Source: an uncultured Paracoccaceae bacterium
GTDB lineage: Bacteria > Pseudomonadota > Alphaproteobacteria > Rhodobacterales > Rhodobacteraceae
Direction: 5' to 3'
Assembly: GCA_951812305.1 (NCBI GenBank)
Contig: CATOSB010000004.1
Coordinates: 496,001-560,000 of the forward strand
Length of the DNA: 64,000 nucleotides
Positions 63,146-64,000 of this stretch are shown here, piece after piece (within the stretch, counting starts at the first letter, position 1; the number at the start of each line of letters is the position of its first letter). The translations under genes were made by a program, and so were the position numbers. Under the pieces are notes generated by a model. That model saw only the letters and a program-made list of their open reading frames with translations, was not told where the DNA came from and ran no database searches.

Positions 63146-64000
63146 ATGAAAGTCATCATCTGTGGTGCAGGTCAGGTCGGGTGGCAGATTGCGCGCCACC
63201 TGTCCGGTGAAAAGAACGACGTCACCGTTGTGGACAACAACCCCGATCTGGTGCGTCGCGCGACGGACACGCTGGATGTTCAGGGGATTGCCGGATTTGC
63301 CAGCCACCCCGAGATCCTTGATCGCGCGGGTGCGCGTGACACGGACATGATCATTGCCGCGACCCATTCCGATGAGGTGAACATGGTCACCTGTCAGGTG
63401 GCGCATTCGGTGTTCGGCATCACCAAAAAGATCGCCCGTATCCGCAGTCAGGCCTATCTGAACGCGATCTATTCCGACCTTTACCGTCGCGATCACATGC
63501 CGATAGACGTTGTGATCAGTCCGGAAAAAGAAGTTGCAGAAGCCGCGCTGCGCAGACTGGCGGCGCCAGCGGCGTTTGATACGGAAAGTTTTCTTGGCGG
63601 CAAAGCCGAGTTGATGGGGATTTTTCTGGACGAGGATTGCCCGGTTCTGAACACGCCCTTGCGCCAGTTGAGCGATCTGTTTTCGACATTGCGCGCCATC
63701 GTCATCGGCGTTCGTCGAAACGGATCTTTGTTTGCCCCGGTTGCGGGCGATCAACTGTTTGCGGGCGACGAAATTTATCTGTTCGTACATCTGGAAGATG
63801 TAAACCGAACACTGGAGATCTTTGGCAAAACAAATGTTTCGCAGGAACGGATCGTCATCATCGGCGGCGGCAATGTTGGTCTGGCGGTAGCAAAAGAACT
63901 GGAAAACCGACCCCAAAAAATGCGCACCAAGGTTATTGAGATTAATCGAAAATGCGCAGAGTTGGCTGCAGACGCGCTTGAACGCACGATTGTATTGCAT
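63146..64000 (+). CDS. trkA: Trk potassium uptake protein TrkA, partial
   Basis: The first 285 codons are in the window. NAD-binding MKVIICGAGQVGWQIARHLS, then RCK N domain, TrkA-C domain (FDTESFLGGKAELMGIFLDE) and the start of the second Rossmann domain (RIVIIGGGNVGLAVAKELE). It is a cytosolic regulator of the TrkH channel. Its place after ntrX, separated only by the broken glycosyltransferase, matches the ntrYX-trkA order of Rhodobacterales. The gene runs off the end of the window. Confidence 0.93.
   Translation, partial: MKVIICGAGQVGWQIARHLSGEKNDVTVVDNNPDLVRRATDTLDVQGIAGFASHPEILDRAGARDTDMIIAATHSDEVNMVTCQVAHSVFGITKKIARIRSQAYLNAIYSDLYRRDHMPIDVVISPEKEVAEAALRRLAAPAAFDTESFLGGKAELMGIFLDEDCPVLNTPLRQLSDLFSTLRAIVIGVRRNGSLFAPVAGDQLFAGDEIYLFVHLEDVNRTLEIFGKTNVSQERIVIIGGGNVGLAVAKELENRPQKMRTKVIEINRKCAELAADALERTIVLH

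Noticed and set aside
63110..64000. 296-codon minus-strand frame at the window end
   Set aside because: It is antisense to trkA, whose Rossmann motifs and start are clear on the plus strand.

Overview
The window is about 64 kb of chromosome from an alphaproteobacterium, most likely a member of the Rhodobacterales (Roseobacter/Rhodobacter group). The grounds are the gene order ispDF-dusB-ntrB-ntrC-ntrY-ntrX-trkA, an NtrC without the GAFTGA loop, a fused indolepyruvate oxidoreductase, a candidate Iron-Rhodo-box, and typical codon use. No rRNA, tRNA or CRISPR array was found.

Layout. 0-1.3 kb: end of a tungstate/molybdate-type ABC transporter and a cytochrome c'. 1.4-4.05 kb: inositol catabolism genes iolC-iolB-iolJ, with an IS630-family element landed exactly in the iolJ stop codon. 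5.3-11 kb: iron-binding protein gene with an Iron-Rhodo-box, LysR regulator, and indolepyruvate ferredoxin oxidoreductase behind a palindromic operator. 11-15.8 kb: acyltransferase, murI, argC, ccmE and a muramidase-holin cassette resembling the gene-transfer-agent lysis genes. 16.1-21 kb: FAD monooxygenase, VOC protein and cytochrome P450, split by IS66 copy 1.

19.8-32.3 kb is the most interesting part. It combines an alpha-oxoamine synthase of serine palmitoyltransferase type, a reductase with the eukaryotic 3-ketodihydrosphingosine reductase signature YPPDTDTP, myo-inositol-1-phosphate synthase, a CdsA-like enzyme, two LptF/LptG-like permeases, a sugar-phosphate nucleotidyltransferase, a CDP-alcohol phosphotransferase, a PimA-like glycosyltransferase and a P450. 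Read together, these look like a pathway for an exported, glycosylated inositol-phospho-sphingolipid. IS66 copy 2 interrupts the DUF4833 gene inside the main operon.

32.6-42 kb: methionine-synthase-like protein, glucokinase, TetR-PPK2, then an operon of SLC13 permease (split by an IS5-like element), a periplasmic binding protein, a HAD phosphatase and an ionotropic-glutamate-receptor-like channel. 42-45.4 kb: fdhD-mobA-mobB-moeA for molybdenum enzymes. 45.6-53.1 kb: small membrane protein, Sel1 protein, hpt, COQ10-like, MmgE/PrpD, amt, pncC, pgpA, ispDF. 53.3-60.5 kb: the nitrogen-regulation operon, whose dusB carries a frameshift. 60.5-63.1 kb: a GT8 glycosyltransferase gene split by IS66 copy 3. 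The window ends inside trkA.

Five insertion sequences of three families lie in 64 kb. The three IS66 copies are essentially identical, so IS activity is recent. Three genes are clearly broken by them (DUF4833, SLC13, GT8), and all three can be rebuilt in frame from the target duplications.
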